A stretch of DNA of 64,000 bases from Paenibacillus phocaeensis (GCF_900021165.1 NZ_FCOQ01000021.1:64567-128566); one strand, 5' to 3'; shown: positions 51,357-60,807, counted from the first letter of the stretch. Notes: generated by a model from the letters alone, not told the origin. A program made the numbers and translations.

Positions 51357-52478
51357 TTGAATTCAGCACACACCGAGATTGAGAAGGGGCGGAAAGAAGC
51401 GCTGACTCCCCTACAATGGGCGGAGAAAGCCTGCGAAGCGTTGATGGCCAAATACGAGCCGGAACAGCTTCCGCCAGACTGGTTCCATTATCATCAGGGG
51501 GTTTTTCTGTCCGGCATGGAGCAATGCTGGCGGGAGACCGGGAAGCAAGAGTATTTCGATTATATCAAACGTTGGGTAGACAGCCAGGTTCTCGAAGACG
51601 GCAGCATCAAGAAGTGCCACACCGGGGAGTTGGACGATATTCAGCCGGGCGTGCTGCTGTTTAACTTGTATGAGCAAACGGGAGACGAACGTTATAAAAA
51701 AGCATTGGATAAGCTGGTTCCCTTGCTGAAATCCTGGCCGACCAACGCTTCGGGCGGGTTCTGGCATAAGAATCATTTCCCGAATCAAATGTGGCTGGAC
51801 GGATTGTATATGGCCGGGCCGATTGCTGTCCAATACGCCAAGACTTTCGGGGCAAGCGAGTATTTCGACATGATGACCTATCAGGCTATTTTGATGGCGG
51901 AACGCACTCGGGATCCTAAGACCGGCTTGTTGTATCATGGCTGGGACGAGACGAAGGAAGCGGAATGGGCGGATCCGGTTACCGGCTTGGCGCCGGAGTT
52001 CTGGGGCCGTGCGATGGGGTGGTATCCTATCGCGCTGCTGGATATGTTCGAGTTCCTTCCGGAAGACCACAAGGACAAGGCCAAGATGATCGACATCCTT
52101 CAGGATTTACTGATCTCCCTGTCCAGATATCAGGATGCAACAACCGGCTTATGGTACCAGGTTGTCGATAAAGGCGACCGGGCGGATAATTGGGTCGAGG
52201 TCTCCTGCTCTTCGATGTACGTCTTGTCTATTGCCAAAGCCGTGCGCCTCGGTTACCTTGACGCCAAGTATCTGGAGGTTGCTCGGAAGGGTTACCAGGG
52301 TGTGATTGATACGCTAAAATACGATGAGAACGGCAGGATGATCCTCGGCCATATTTGCGTCGGGACGAACATCGGCGATTATGCGCACTATGTGGCCCGC
52401 CCTACCAGCGAGAACGATTTGCACGGCGCCGGGGCCTTTATTCTGATGTGTATGGAATTGAATCGGGCCAAGCTGTAA
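51357..52478 (+). CDS. GH105 unsaturated rhamnogalacturonyl/glucuronyl hydrolase (YteR/YesR-like)
   Basis: 373 residues from TTG 51357; ATG 51348 is only one base from AAGGAGG. An alpha6/alpha6 barrel: WFHYHQGVFLSGMEQCWRET, MWLDGLYMAGP, GLLYHGWDETK, FWGRAMGWYPIALLD, WVEVSCSSMYVLSIAK. The Asp in WLDGLYM corresponds to the catalytic Asp of YteR, and the HGWD and WGRAMGW motifs are family-specific. No signal peptide: it works in the cytoplasm on imported unsaturated disaccharides made by pectate or rhamnogalacturonan lyases, releasing 5-keto-4-deoxyuronate. It fits with the LplB/LplC-type importer downstream. Confidence 0.92.
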   Translation: MNSAHTEIEKGRKEALTPLQWAEKACEALMAKYEPEQLPPDWFHYHQGVFLSGMEQCWRETGKQEYFDYIKRWVDSQVLEDGSIKKCHTGELDDIQPGVLLFNLYEQTGDERYKKALDKLVPLLKSWPTNASGGFWHKNHFPNQMWLDGLYMAGPIAVQYAKTFGASEYFDMMTYQAILMAERTRDPKTGLLYHGWDETKEAEWADPVTGLAPEFWGRAMGWYPIALLDMFEFLPEDHKDKAKMIDILQDLLISLSRYQDATTGLWYQVVDKGDRADNWVEVSCSSMYVLSIAKAVRLGYLDAKYLEVARKGYQGVIDTLKYDENGRMILGHICVGTNIGDYAHYVARPTSENDLHGAGAFILMCMELNRAKL

Positions 52479-52500
52479 GCCTGGGGCAGCCGATTTGCTT

Positions 52501-52528
52501 AAGGACGCGAGCGATTCGCGTCCTTTTG
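52501..52528 (+). terminator. Terminator of the GH105 gene
   Basis: Stem AAGGACGCGA (52501-52510) / TCGCGTCCTT (52515-52524) and TTTTG. Confidence 0.85.
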
Positions 52529-52554
52529 TTGTGCGGTAAGCGAAAAACAAAATT

Positions 52555-52655
52555 TCTCTAGAAAAACCTAGAGATTCTTAAGGTCTGCAGCAGAGGGACT
52601 GCGGTACAGTATAAACATCATCGAACAGCAATCAACCAGGAAAGAAGGTTAGAAC
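52555..52655 (+). promoter_or_regulatory. Promoter region of the pectin-type transporter operon
   Basis: Inverted repeat TCTCTAG-AAAAAC-CTAGAGA (52555-52574) is followed by a GC-rich stretch and a possible -10 (TATAAA near 52611). It is a candidate operator for the AraC or YesN-like regulator nearby. Assignment is by position only. Confidence 0.4.
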
Positions 52656-53612
52656 ATGCCAACAACACCTGCGACCGCCGGAATGGACAGCGCGCCGAAG
52701 GCTAAACTGGCCTTTTATGAGACCAAGAGGTTTCGGCAGAATATTCCGCTGTTCCTCATGCTTGTACCGGGGATCCTGTATTACGTGATATTCCGGTATT
52801 TTCCTATGGGCGGGCTTGTGATCGCTTTCAAGGATTACAACTTTCACGATGGCATTTTGTCCAGTCCGTGGGTGGGATTGAAGTATTTCAAGATTTTGTT
52901 CCAGTCCGACGCTACGCTGCAGATCATCTGGAATACCCTCTCCTTAAGTATTCTGAATCTGATCTTCGGCTTTCCGGCGCCGATCATTATCGCCATCGCC
53001 CTGAACGAGGTTCGCAAAAGATGGCTGAAGCGCTGGATTCAAACGATCATTTATCTGCCTCATTTCCTGTCCTGGGTCATTATCGCGGGGCTGGTGCTTA
53101 CCTTGTTTTCGATCGACGGCGGCACCGTCAACAAGCTGCTGGAGCAATGGGGGATGGAGCCGGTGCCGTTCCTGTATCGCATCAACTCCTGGGTCACGAT
53201 CTTTATCGGCTCCGGGATGTGGAAGGAGATGGGGTTCGGGGCCATTATCTATCTCGCCGCCCTTTCGTCCATTGATCCCAGCCTGTACGAATCCGCCGCC
53301 CTGGACGGCGCGGGCAAGCTGAGACAGATCTGGCATATTACGCTGCCGGGCCTCCGTCCTACGATCATCCTTCTGTTGATCCTGGGCATGGGCCGCCTGA
53401 TGGAGGTAGGGTTCGACCAGGTCTACAACTTACAGAATCCCACCGTCCTGGAAAAAGCCGAGGTCATCAGCACCTACGTGTACAAAGTGGGGCTGCAGAA
53501 AGCGCAATTCAGCTTGACTACGGCCATGGGGCTCTTCGAGTCTTTTGTCGGCCTGGTGTTGCTGTTGTCGGCCAACGCATTGGCCCGGAAATTCGACCAG
53601 GGGTTATTCTAG
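52656..53612 (+). CDS. LplB/YteP-type oligosaccharide ABC permease
   Basis: 318 residues, RBS GAAAGAAGG. N-terminus with a soluble tail then RQNIPLFLMLVPGILYYVIF, PMGGLVIAFKDYNF, the LplB family start. EAA loop: PSLYESAALDGAGKLRQIWH followed by ITLPGLRPT. Ends with FESFVGLVLLLSANALARKF. Six helices. Forms the channel with the 53625 permease for a complex sugar; family members in Bacillus (YteP, LplB) carry rhamnogalacturonan or galacturonan fragments. ATPase not encoded here. Confidence 0.92.
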   Translation: MPTTPATAGMDSAPKAKLAFYETKRFRQNIPLFLMLVPGILYYVIFRYFPMGGLVIAFKDYNFHDGILSSPWVGLKYFKILFQSDATLQIIWNTLSLSILNLIFGFPAPIIIAIALNEVRKRWLKRWIQTIIYLPHFLSWVIIAGLVLTLFSIDGGTVNKLLEQWGMEPVPFLYRINSWVTIFIGSGMWKEMGFGAIIYLAALSSIDPSLYESAALDGAGKLRQIWHITLPGLRPTIILLLILGMGRLMEVGFDQVYNLQNPTVLEKAEVISTYVYKVGLQKAQFSLTTAMGLFESFVGLVLLLSANALARKFDQGLF

Positions 53613-53624
53613 GGGGGAACTACA

Positions 53625-54497
53625 TTGAGAGAGTCGGCTAGCGGAAAGGCTTTTTCGGTATTCGTTCATACGGTCCTGATCATCATAGCGCTCACCTGCA
53701 TTTTGCCTTTCCTGCATTTGATCGCTTTATCCCTAAGTGAAGGGCATGCGGTGGATCTGGGTCAAGTCTGGTTCTGGCCGGTGGGCCTTGATTTCACCGC
53801 TTATGAATACTTCTTTCAGAACACGCCGGCCTTGCGGGCGTTCAGCAACAGCGTCATCATCACATTGGGCGGAACGGCGCTTAGCATGCTGACCACGGTG
53901 CTGACGGCGTATCCTTTGTCCCGCCGCTATCTGTATGCCCGCAAGCCGCTCACAACGGCCGCGCTCTTCACCATGTTGTTCAGCGGCGGCATGATTCCCA
54001 CTTATCTGGTAATGAACAACTTGCATTTGACGAACACTTACTGGTCCTTATGGTTCGTTGGGTTGATCAGCACTTATAATATGTTAATTATGAAAAGCTT
54101 CTTTGAAAACATTCCGGGTGAAGTCACGGAATCGGCCCAGATAGACGGTTGCGGCGAGATGCAGCTGCTTCTGCGCATCATTTTGCCTCTGTCCCTGCCG
54201 ATGCTGGCCACATTGACGTTATTCTACGGAGTGGGGTACTGGAACATGTTCATGAACGTCATTCTGTACATCAATCGAACGGAGCTGCAGAATCTCACGG
54301 TTGTCGTCCAGAGTATGCTGCAAATTCAGAGCATGGACAACATGATGGCGATGGATATCATGCAGCAGCAGGAGCTGATCTCCGAGAAGCTGAAGGCGGT
54401 AGGCGTGATGGTGATGGTGGTGCCGATGCTGGTCGTTTATCCGTTTTTGCAGAAATATTTTGTGCAGGGGATTATGCTCGGTTCCATTAAAGGCTAG
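53625..54497 (+). CDS. LplC/YtcP-type oligosaccharide ABC permease
   Basis: 290 residues, start TTG 53625 behind GGGGGGAA, 12 bases after the first permease. Six helices, long periplasm-side loop typical for LplC (YSLWFVGLISTYNMLIMKSF), EAA loop EVTESAQIDGCGEMQLLLRI and family ending PFLQKYFVQGIMLGSIKG. Partner of the 52656 permease. A 166-bp repeat element separates it from the binding-protein gene, which is unusual since these three genes are normally tight. Confidence 0.92.
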   Translation: MRESASGKAFSVFVHTVLIIIALTCILPFLHLIALSLSEGHAVDLGQVWFWPVGLDFTAYEYFFQNTPALRAFSNSVIITLGGTALSMLTTVLTAYPLSRRYLYARKPLTTAALFTMLFSGGMIPTYLVMNNLHLTNTYWSLWFVGLISTYNMLIMKSFFENIPGEVTESAQIDGCGEMQLLLRIILPLSLPMLATLTLFYGVGYWNMFMNVILYINRTELQNLTVVVQSMLQIQSMDNMMAMDIMQQQELISEKLKAVGVMVMVVPMLVVYPFLQKYFVQGIMLGSIKG

Positions 54498-54527
54498 CGG
54501 CAACACTTCCATTCATTATAGAGGTTA

Positions 54528-54693
54528 TTCAAAAAGTCGACTTTTGATCACGAAGCAGGCCGAGAAGCGGATTCGACATCGAATCTTGAATTCAGCCGGG
54601 CCTTCCGGTGCTCACGTACCCAAATCGTACGCTCCGCTCCTCAGGCCCTAGCTTCATCCAACCTTCTCGGTGCTGAAAATCCGACTTTTTGAA
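54528..54693. repeat. MITE-like 166-bp palindromic element
   Basis: Terminal inverted repeats TTCAAAAAGTCG (54528-54539) / CGACTTTTTGAA (54682-54693) are perfect over 12 bp, and inner parts also pair (GGCCGAGAAG on the left with CTTCTCGG on the right), so the whole can fold into a long hairpin. It has no coding capacity. I recall similar sequence as a dispersed repeat in Paenibacillus, but could not check. It lies between permease and binding-protein genes. Confidence 0.75.
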
Positions 54694-54731
54694 CTCGCAC
54701 TTATAGATCATAGATCGAGAGGAGCTTGCAA

Positions 54732-56366
54732 ATGATTGAGCAAACATCCAAGTGGAACAGAAGGGTCTGGTCGTCCGCATTACTGGTTATCGTGTTAGTC
54801 GCAGGGGTAGCCGGCTGCAGCCAGCCGAAAGAAGAGACAGGAAGCGTAGATAAAAAACCCGTAATCACCGTGTCCAACTATGACAGAGGCAATATCCCGG
54901 CCGCGGAGGGAAGTGTGGAGGAGAACCGCTGGACCCAATGGATCAACGAACATTCACCGGTCGAAGCCAAGTTTGTACCTGTGCTCCGGTCGGAGGCGGT
55001 TCAGAAGTTGAATGTGATGTTCGCGTCCGGCAGCGCGCCGGATCTGGTGAATGATTATGATACGGGATTCCGGGATTCCCTATACCAGCAGAAGCAGTTG
55101 CTGCCCCTGGACGATTACTTGCAGTATGCCCCCGAATACGAGAAATTGCTGGAGAAGTACCCTCAATTGCGCGAAGTGGGCACCAAGCCGGACGGCAAGC
55201 TGTACGAAATCGGCAAAATCAATGAGCCCCATCTGCAAAGCGTGGCGTTTATCCGGATGGATTGGTTGAAGAAGCTGAATCTGGAGGTCCCGAAGACAAC
55301 CGAAGAGCTGATTACGGTGTTGAAGGCTTTTGTTGAGCAAGATCCGGACGGCAACGGCAAGAAGGATACGTACGGGACGAATATCAGCTATACCTCCGGC
55401 GGCATGGTGGATTCCATGTTCGGCGCGGGCGGCTGGGCGATCTCCGACGACAAAATTATCCGCAGCTGGGAGAATACGCTGGAAGCGACGAAATTCAAGA
55501 AGAGACTGTTCGACGAAGGACTGATCGACCCGGATTACCTGGCGGACACGAACGGCTCGAAAGCAAAGCAGGATTACTTGAACGGCAAGGTGGGCGTCTA
55601 CCTGCCTCCGCAGATCAATAACTGGTTTGAGAATACGGTCACCGATCTCAAAACGATCAGGAGAGTGGTTCCGGAGGCGGAAATTGCCCCGATGATGCAG
55701 CCGAAGTCGCCTATGGGGTTATTTACTCATCACGTTACCAACCCGATTCAGATGACAACCGTGGTTAACGCTGCGGCCAAAGATCCCAAGGCCGTGATGG
55801 AGTATCTCAACTTTATGCTCCAGCCGGATACGGCGCTGACACTGAGAAAGGGGCTGGAAGGAGAGCATTGGAACAAGGGAGCGGACGGTGCGCCCGTCGT
55901 GATCGATCTCGACAAGAATGCGAAGGAAGTGGATTGGGCGGCGGACTACACCATGTTCTATTCCCTCCCGCAGAACCCGTTCTTGACCTCGGTATCGGCA
56001 TTTAATGTGGAGGATCCGGATCAGAAGGCGGGGCTGGAGATGATGCAGCAAGCCGACCAATTCCTGCTTAATCCGGAAGCCAAATATCCCGCTCTGAGCC
56101 ATTATGAGCATATGCCGGTTCTGCCCAGCGACCTGGTCGTTGTCAATACCAACGTGGACAAAGAAGTGAAAGACATCATTGTCAAAGGAATCATCGGCGG
56201 GTCCAAATATACGGCCGAGCAAGCGATTGCGGATGCCCAAGCAGCCTGGGAGAAGGGCGGCGGCAAGCAGATTGAGGAATATATGAATACATGGTATCAA
56301 GAAAATAAAGATACGGCCTTCCTGGGCGATGATGTATTGGAAATGGTCCGGTCTCAGTTAAAATAA
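54732..56366 (+). CDS. Extracellular solute-binding lipoprotein of the LplA/YtcQ type
   Basis: 544 residues from ATG 54732 (GAGAGGAG upstream). Lipoprotein signal with VAGVAGC, then mature part with the family features FASGSAPDLVNDYD, LLPLDDYLQYAPEYEKLLEK, LYEIGKINEP, IRMDWLKKLNLEVPKTTEEL and a Ca-binding-like DPDGNGKKDTYG. Long (about 520-residue) sugar-binding proteins of this type serve LplB/LplC permeases. It should capture the pectic oligosaccharide outside the membrane. The 234-base gap to the permease gene contains the repeat element. Confidence 0.92.
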   Translation: MIEQTSKWNRRVWSSALLVIVLVAGVAGCSQPKEETGSVDKKPVITVSNYDRGNIPAAEGSVEENRWTQWINEHSPVEAKFVPVLRSEAVQKLNVMFASGSAPDLVNDYDTGFRDSLYQQKQLLPLDDYLQYAPEYEKLLEKYPQLREVGTKPDGKLYEIGKINEPHLQSVAFIRMDWLKKLNLEVPKTTEELITVLKAFVEQDPDGNGKKDTYGTNISYTSGGMVDSMFGAGGWAISDDKIIRSWENTLEATKFKKRLFDEGLIDPDYLADTNGSKAKQDYLNGKVGVYLPPQINNWFENTVTDLKTIRRVVPEAEIAPMMQPKSPMGLFTHHVTNPIQMTTVVNAAAKDPKAVMEYLNFMLQPDTALTLRKGLEGEHWNKGADGAPVVIDLDKNAKEVDWAADYTMFYSLPQNPFLTSVSAFNVEDPDQKAGLEMMQQADQFLLNPEAKYPALSHYEHMPVLPSDLVVVNTNVDKEVKDIIVKGIIGGSKYTAEQAIADAQAAWEKGGGKQIEEYMNTWYQENKDTAFLGDDVLEMVRSQLK

Positions 56367-56378
56367 AAATAAATAAAG

Positions 56379-56414
56379 ACTTGGTTCGGTAGCTGCCGGG
56401 CCAAGTTTTGTTTT
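56379..56414 (+). terminator. Terminator after the solute-binding protein gene
   Basis: Stem ACTTGG (56379-56384) / CCAAGT (56401-56406) with an inner CGG/CCG pair and TTTTGTTTT. Moderately strong, probably partial read-through into the kinase gene. Confidence 0.7.
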
Positions 56415-56448
56415 AAGATAAATACGATGAAAGGGTTTACAATTTGAA

Positions 56449-58275
56449 GTGCATCATTGTTTCGGGGAGGGAACCGGACTGAATCCGATAAGCTGGCCGG
56501 GAAGGATTGCCGGAAAAATAAAGGGCAGCTTCAAATTGAAGTTGATTGTGCTGCTCTCGTGTATGGTTACGCTAGCTTTCACCTTAGCGGGGTGGCTGGT
56601 TTACCGTTTAAATGTCCAATTGATGGAGGATGAGATCAGCAAGCAGTTCTCTATCGCCAATGAACAGGCTTTGGCCAGATTGGAACTCACTTTCCAGGAG
56701 GTAAGCCGGGTATCCCAATCCATCATCCTGAACCCTTCGATCGAATTGTTCGTCAAAGAGAGCCTGGATCCCGGAGGGGATCTCTATACTCAATTCAAGA
56801 ACCGGAAGTATGTGGAGGAGCAACTGACTACGCTGCAAGTGGATGCGCCGTCGATCCGTTCGATTTTTCTGTTCAATGAAAACGGAGAATTGGCGGTTCT
56901 CTCCAACCATGGAGCGTCCGGCGAACCGGGGCCCGAGGAAATGGCCCTTGTGATGAGCAAGCTAGAGTCGCATCGGGGGAACTTGGTCTGGGGGCGGGCC
57001 AGTCTGCCCAGCCCTGTGGATCCCGGCGGACGCCGCACGGTGCTGATTGCCGCCAGACGAATGCTGAATGACAAGCTGATTCCGTACGGAACCATGGTGG
57101 TGGTGATGGAGGAGAATCTGGTATCCAAAGTGCTGCGGGATCTGACGGCGAACGGCAACGGCAAGGTGCTGCTGCTGGAGCCCCTGGGGGGAATGTTGTA
57201 TTCCAATACGAACGCGGAGGAGACGGCGCAGCTCATGCGCTTGATCAATGCCGGCGATCCTCAATATGCCAAGATGAACGGGGTCACGTATTTATTTGTC
57301 CGCCATCGTCTGGAACCGGCCGGCTTTACTTTATACGGAGGGGTGTCTCTGGAGGAGATCCAGCGCAAAAACAAAGATATCATCCATATCTTCATCGTTG
57401 CCGGAATTGGCGTCGTGCTTCTCAGCGCGCTGCTGATTACGATCTCTACCCGAACTCTGCTGATGCCCCTGGCCGATCTGATGAGAGGGCTGCGCAAATT
57501 ACGCGCAGGGGATTTCTCGGCCCGGATCAGCGTCCGTTCCGGCGATGAGCTCGGGTTTATCAGCGAGAGCTTCAACGGCATGGCGGAGCAAGTGAGCACT
57601 CTCATCAACAAAGTGTACCTGGCCCAGATCAGCCAGCGGGAATCGGAGTTAAAAGCCATTCAGGCGCAGTTAAACCCTCATTATCTGCATAATCTGTTCA
57701 ATGAACTGTATTGGAAACTGTATAACGATGATCAGACGGAGGCGGCTCTTCTGATCAACGCCATCTCGGAGATGCTGAAGTATTCGCTTCAATCCGTCAA
57801 GACCGATACAACGCTGGGGGAAGAACTGCAACAGGTGCGGAATTACATTAAGATTCAGACGACATTGTTTACCGGCGAGATCGAAACGATCATTCAGGCA
57901 GAAGAATCCTTGCTGGACCTGCGGATGATGAGATGCCTGCTGCTGCCGGTGGTGGAGAACGTTTTTGTGCATGCCTTCCGTAACATGGACGAAGATCGGG
58001 TGCTCCGGGTGAAGGCGGCTTTACGGGAGGAAGCGCTGCATATCGAAGTGGCTGACAACGGCTGCGGAATGGAAGACAGCACTTTATATGCGTTGAAGGA
58101 AGCCCGGGATGCGCTGCCGGAGAACAACAAAACGGGGATCGGCTTCAAAAGCGTGCTGCGGCGCATCGAGCTGGTGTACGGGGCGCCTTACGGAGTAGAG
58201 ATTTCCAGCGTTAAGGGAAAAGGAACGACCGTTCACATCAAGCTCCCCGTTCAGACGATGCCGCAAGCGTATTAA
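56449..58275 (+). CDS. YesM-like sensor histidine kinase
   Basis: Up to 608 residues from GTG 56449; a CTG at 56479 has the far better ribosome site (GGGGAGGG, seven bases) and may be the real start. Membrane helix about 28-50, an extracellular sensing domain of some 260 residues, second helix about 305-330, HAMP (TRTLLMPLADLMRGLRKLRA) and the His_kinase domain with phosphorylated His in QLNPHYLHNLFNELYW, then the HATPase (NVFVHAFRN; ADNGCGM; GIGFKSVLRRIEL). Family motif is normally NPHFLYN, so Tyr-Leu-His variation is minor. Pairs with the YesN-like regulator 55 bases downstream to sense the sugar or binding-protein state. Confidence 0.9.
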   Translation: MHHCFGEGTGLNPISWPGRIAGKIKGSFKLKLIVLLSCMVTLAFTLAGWLVYRLNVQLMEDEISKQFSIANEQALARLELTFQEVSRVSQSIILNPSIELFVKESLDPGGDLYTQFKNRKYVEEQLTTLQVDAPSIRSIFLFNENGELAVLSNHGASGEPGPEEMALVMSKLESHRGNLVWGRASLPSPVDPGGRRTVLIAARRMLNDKLIPYGTMVVVMEENLVSKVLRDLTANGNGKVLLLEPLGGMLYSNTNAEETAQLMRLINAGDPQYAKMNGVTYLFVRHRLEPAGFTLYGGVSLEEIQRKNKDIIHIFIVAGIGVVLLSALLITISTRTLLMPLADLMRGLRKLRAGDFSARISVRSGDELGFISESFNGMAEQVSTLINKVYLAQISQRESELKAIQAQLNPHYLHNLFNELYWKLYNDDQTEAALLINAISEMLKYSLQSVKTDTTLGEELQQVRNYIKIQTTLFTGEIETIIQAEESLLDLRMMRCLLLPVVENVFVHAFRNMDEDRVLRVKAALREEALHIEVADNGCGMEDSTLYALKEARDALPENNKTGIGFKSVLRRIELVYGAPYGVEISSVKGKGTTVHIKLPVQTMPQAY

Positions 58276-58330
58276 GTCAGGCATCTCGGAGCGAGTAGGG
58301 TTTCGAGTCAATCCCGGAGGAGGAAAGAGG

Positions 58331-59890
58331 ATGAAAGGCAAGCTGTTTATCGCGGAGGATCAGCCGAATTTTCGCAAAGGACTGCTCAAGCTGGCCGGGA
58401 AACGGTCCGCCGAGTGGGTGGTGGCAGGAGAAGCGGCCAATGGCCGGGCCGCCTTGTCTTCGATGGAGCATAATGTCCCGGATTTGCTGCTGACCGATAT
58501 CCGCATGCCTCATATGGATGGACTGGAGCTGGCCGAGGCCATCAAGGCTCGCGGCTGGGGGACCAAGATTGTGATCATCACGGGCTTTAAGGATTTTGCT
58601 TACGCCCAGTCCGCCCTCAAGTTCGGCGTGCTGGACTTTATCACGAAACCTTGCGTGGAAGCGGATATCTTAAGCATGCTCGACCGGACTTATGTACGGC
58701 TGATCGAAGAGAATCAATCCGGGCGGCTGGTGGAGGATTGGAAGCGCCAGCATGAAGACAGCCAGCTTCGCTCGGCGATTATGGGCATGTCCTGCAACAA
58801 AGAGGAGGTGAAGGCATTGCTTGGACGGATGCAGGAAGGCGAGCTTTACTTCCTCAGCATTCCTGCGTATTTCTCCCCGGAAAAACACTATTCCGCCCAG
58901 GATATGCCGCTGTTGCAATTTGCGCTCAGCAACATCGTCAGAGAGCATCTGCATAAATGGTACGGCGATGGGTTTCGGTTGTTCTCCTTGAGTTCATCGG
59001 AATGGGCCTTATTGGTCGACCGGGCGGCGCCCCAGCCGGAAATGCCTGCCTCCTGGCAGGAGACGCTCACCGAGTCGATTCAGCATTATCTGAAGCTGTC
59101 GCTGGCCTGTTGCGAACAAGGGCGATGTCGCACGGCGGAGGACCTCCGCCAAGCTTACGAGCGCTATTGCAGCAGACCGGGCCGGGAGGCGGCTGCCGAT
59201 AACGCGGCAGTTTATGGACCTTTGCTTAATCAGACGGCTCTTTACGAAAAGGAGAAGGAAATTGTATCCTGGTTAATGTCGGGAGACAACGGCCGGCTGA
59301 ACAAAGAGCTTCAGGATCAGGCGGCGCGAATCGGCAATCTGCCCCCGCAAACCGCCAGAATCGAGGCCCTGCTTCTGGCCACGGCCCTTCTCCGGCTGGT
59401 GCAGGTCCAGTTTCCCGAATGGCGGATGGCCGCGCGTTCCATCGAATGGGGGGCCGTCTACAAATGCGAGACGCCCGAAGAGATTACGGCTTGGCTGCAG
59501 GTATATATCCATGATTTCCTGTGCTCCCACAACCACTGGCTAGCCGGCAAAAATGACAATCCCGTCAAGCAAGCGATTCGGTTTATCGAGGAGAAGTATA
59601 TGGACGAATGCGGTTTGGCCGAGGTGGCGGCCCATGTGCATCTCAATCCCAGCTACTTCAGCAACCTGTTCAAGAAAGAAACCGGCGAAAGTGTCACCGC
59701 CTATATCCAGCACTTGCGCGTACAGAAAGCGAAGCTGCTGCTCAAAAGCACTGATATGAAAATTTTCGAAATCGCCCAGGCTATCGGTTTCAACGATTCC
59801 AATTACTTCACGAATACCTTCAATAAAATAGAAGGGCGCTCGCCAAAGGAGTATCGCAAGCAGACCTCGGCAATCACGTGCGATAGATAG
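58331..59890 (+). CDS. YesN-like response regulator with AraC output domain
   Basis: 519 residues, RBS GGAGGAGGAAAGAGG. Receiver domain: acidic pair in FIAEDQPNFRK, phospho-acceptor Asp in LLLTDIRMPHMDGL, Thr in IIITGF and Lys in FITKPC. A middle region of about 250 residues is of unknown fold, and the C-terminal AraC HTH pair is LAEVAAHVHLNPSYFSNLFK and IFEIAQAIGFNDSNYFTNTF with GRSPKEYRK. It should activate the GH105 and transporter genes in response to the YesM-like kinase. Confidence 0.92.
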   Translation: MKGKLFIAEDQPNFRKGLLKLAGKRSAEWVVAGEAANGRAALSSMEHNVPDLLLTDIRMPHMDGLELAEAIKARGWGTKIVIITGFKDFAYAQSALKFGVLDFITKPCVEADILSMLDRTYVRLIEENQSGRLVEDWKRQHEDSQLRSAIMGMSCNKEEVKALLGRMQEGELYFLSIPAYFSPEKHYSAQDMPLLQFALSNIVREHLHKWYGDGFRLFSLSSSEWALLVDRAAPQPEMPASWQETLTESIQHYLKLSLACCEQGRCRTAEDLRQAYERYCSRPGREAAADNAAVYGPLLNQTALYEKEKEIVSWLMSGDNGRLNKELQDQAARIGNLPPQTARIEALLLATALLRLVQVQFPEWRMAARSIEWGAVYKCETPEEITAWLQVYIHDFLCSHNHWLAGKNDNPVKQAIRFIEEKYMDECGLAEVAAHVHLNPSYFSNLFKKETGESVTAYIQHLRVQKAKLLLKSTDMKIFEIAQAIGFNDSNYFTNTFNKIEGRSPKEYRKQTSAITCDR

Positions 59891-59942
59891 AAGGAGATCA
59901 AACCACAACGATGCTAACATATACAAAGAGGAGTGGATGAGC

Positions 59943-60623
59943 ATGAATTCGGATTGGAAACGAGCGGAGGAAGCGTTAAGACTTGTCGAGCTGGAAGGTC
60001 AAGAAAACAATAAGCCGGTTTCGGTCATTCGGTTTCCGGCACATCTGCGCTGTATCGGCATTGGTACGGATGCCGCCGTATTTTATGACCCGGCCACCCC
60101 TGATTACGCCTATAAAGTGTATACCCCACAGGCGATAGAGAAGAAGGAGGTTGAGGCGAACATCTATGATCGGTTAAATGGGTCGCCTTATTTTGCCAAG
60201 TGTTATGGTGTAGGTTCGAACTATTTGGTGTTAAGTTTAGAACAAGGGATGACGTTGTATGATTGTCTTCTGTACGGAGTGCCGGTTCCCGAGCAAGCTA
60301 TCCAAGACGTGGAGGAAGCCCGTCGGTTTGTCCGAAGTCAGGGCCTGAACCCAAGGGACATTCATCTTAAGAACGTGCTCCTGCAAGAGGGCAGGGGCAA
60401 AGTCCTCGATGTTTCGGAATATGTCAAAGAGGGCAACGACAACAGGTGGGAGCACTTGGCCTGGGCATACCAGCACGTTTATCCGCTCATTAGCGGGACA
60501 AAAGTTCCATTGTGGATATTGGAGACGATAACCAACTGGTATAACCGGATCGATACGGCAACCTTCGGAATCGAAGACTTTGCCAAACGGGTGAGCGGTC
60601 TGTTTTTTGGCGAGCGTAAATAA
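59943..60623 (+). CDS. Small serine/threonine kinase-like protein (YrzF-like)
   Basis: 226 residues from ATG 59943, nine bases from GAGGAG (ATG 59937 is too close). Kinase N-lobe: IGIGTDAAVFYDPATPDYAY followed by the Lys in YKVYTP; Glu in EVEANIYDRL. The catalytic loop is GLNPRDIHLKNVLL, where Asp and Asn fit the RD..xxN rule, but the following metal-binding DFG is replaced by DVSEY. This is the RIO/YrzF-type small kinase family in Firmicutes; activity is uncertain. Independent unit, target unknown. Confidence 0.82.
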   Translation: MNSDWKRAEEALRLVELEGQENNKPVSVIRFPAHLRCIGIGTDAAVFYDPATPDYAYKVYTPQAIEKKEVEANIYDRLNGSPYFAKCYGVGSNYLVLSLEQGMTLYDCLLYGVPVPEQAIQDVEEARRFVRSQGLNPRDIHLKNVLLQEGRGKVLDVSEYVKEGNDNRWEHLAWAYQHVYPLISGTKVPLWILETITNWYNRIDTATFGIEDFAKRVSGLFFGERK

Positions 60624-60630
60624 TGGGGAC

Positions 60631-60807
60631 TTAAGAGTGCTTATAAGATAGGATAACGATTTCATTGCACAACTTTTTGGCCAGCCGAATGCGCAAGACA
60701 GCACAAATTGCCGCCAACACGAGCAGGGTGAAGCCGGTAAACCAAACGATCGAGTCGCCATTGGGGGCAAACCCCAGCCTTTTTAGGAGCATGGCGGCAT
60801 GTATCAT
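60631..60807 (-). CDS. Small single-helix membrane protein
   Basis: 58 residues from ATG 60807, with TAGGAG ten bases upstream. A mid-region helix (SIVWFTGFTLLVLAAICAVL) is followed by a basic tail (RIRLAKKLCNE). The end is only seven bases from the converging kinase gene stop. It may be a true small membrane protein or the remnant of a longer one. Family not recognised. Confidence 0.4.
   Translation of the reverse strand: MIHAAMLLKRLGFAPNGDSIVWFTGFTLLVLAAICAVLRIRLAKKLCNEIVILSYKHS

Noticed and set aside
54528..54693. Complete insertion sequence in the transporter operon
   Set aside because: Only 166 bp with no transposase frame, so it is a MITE-like repeat and not an IS.
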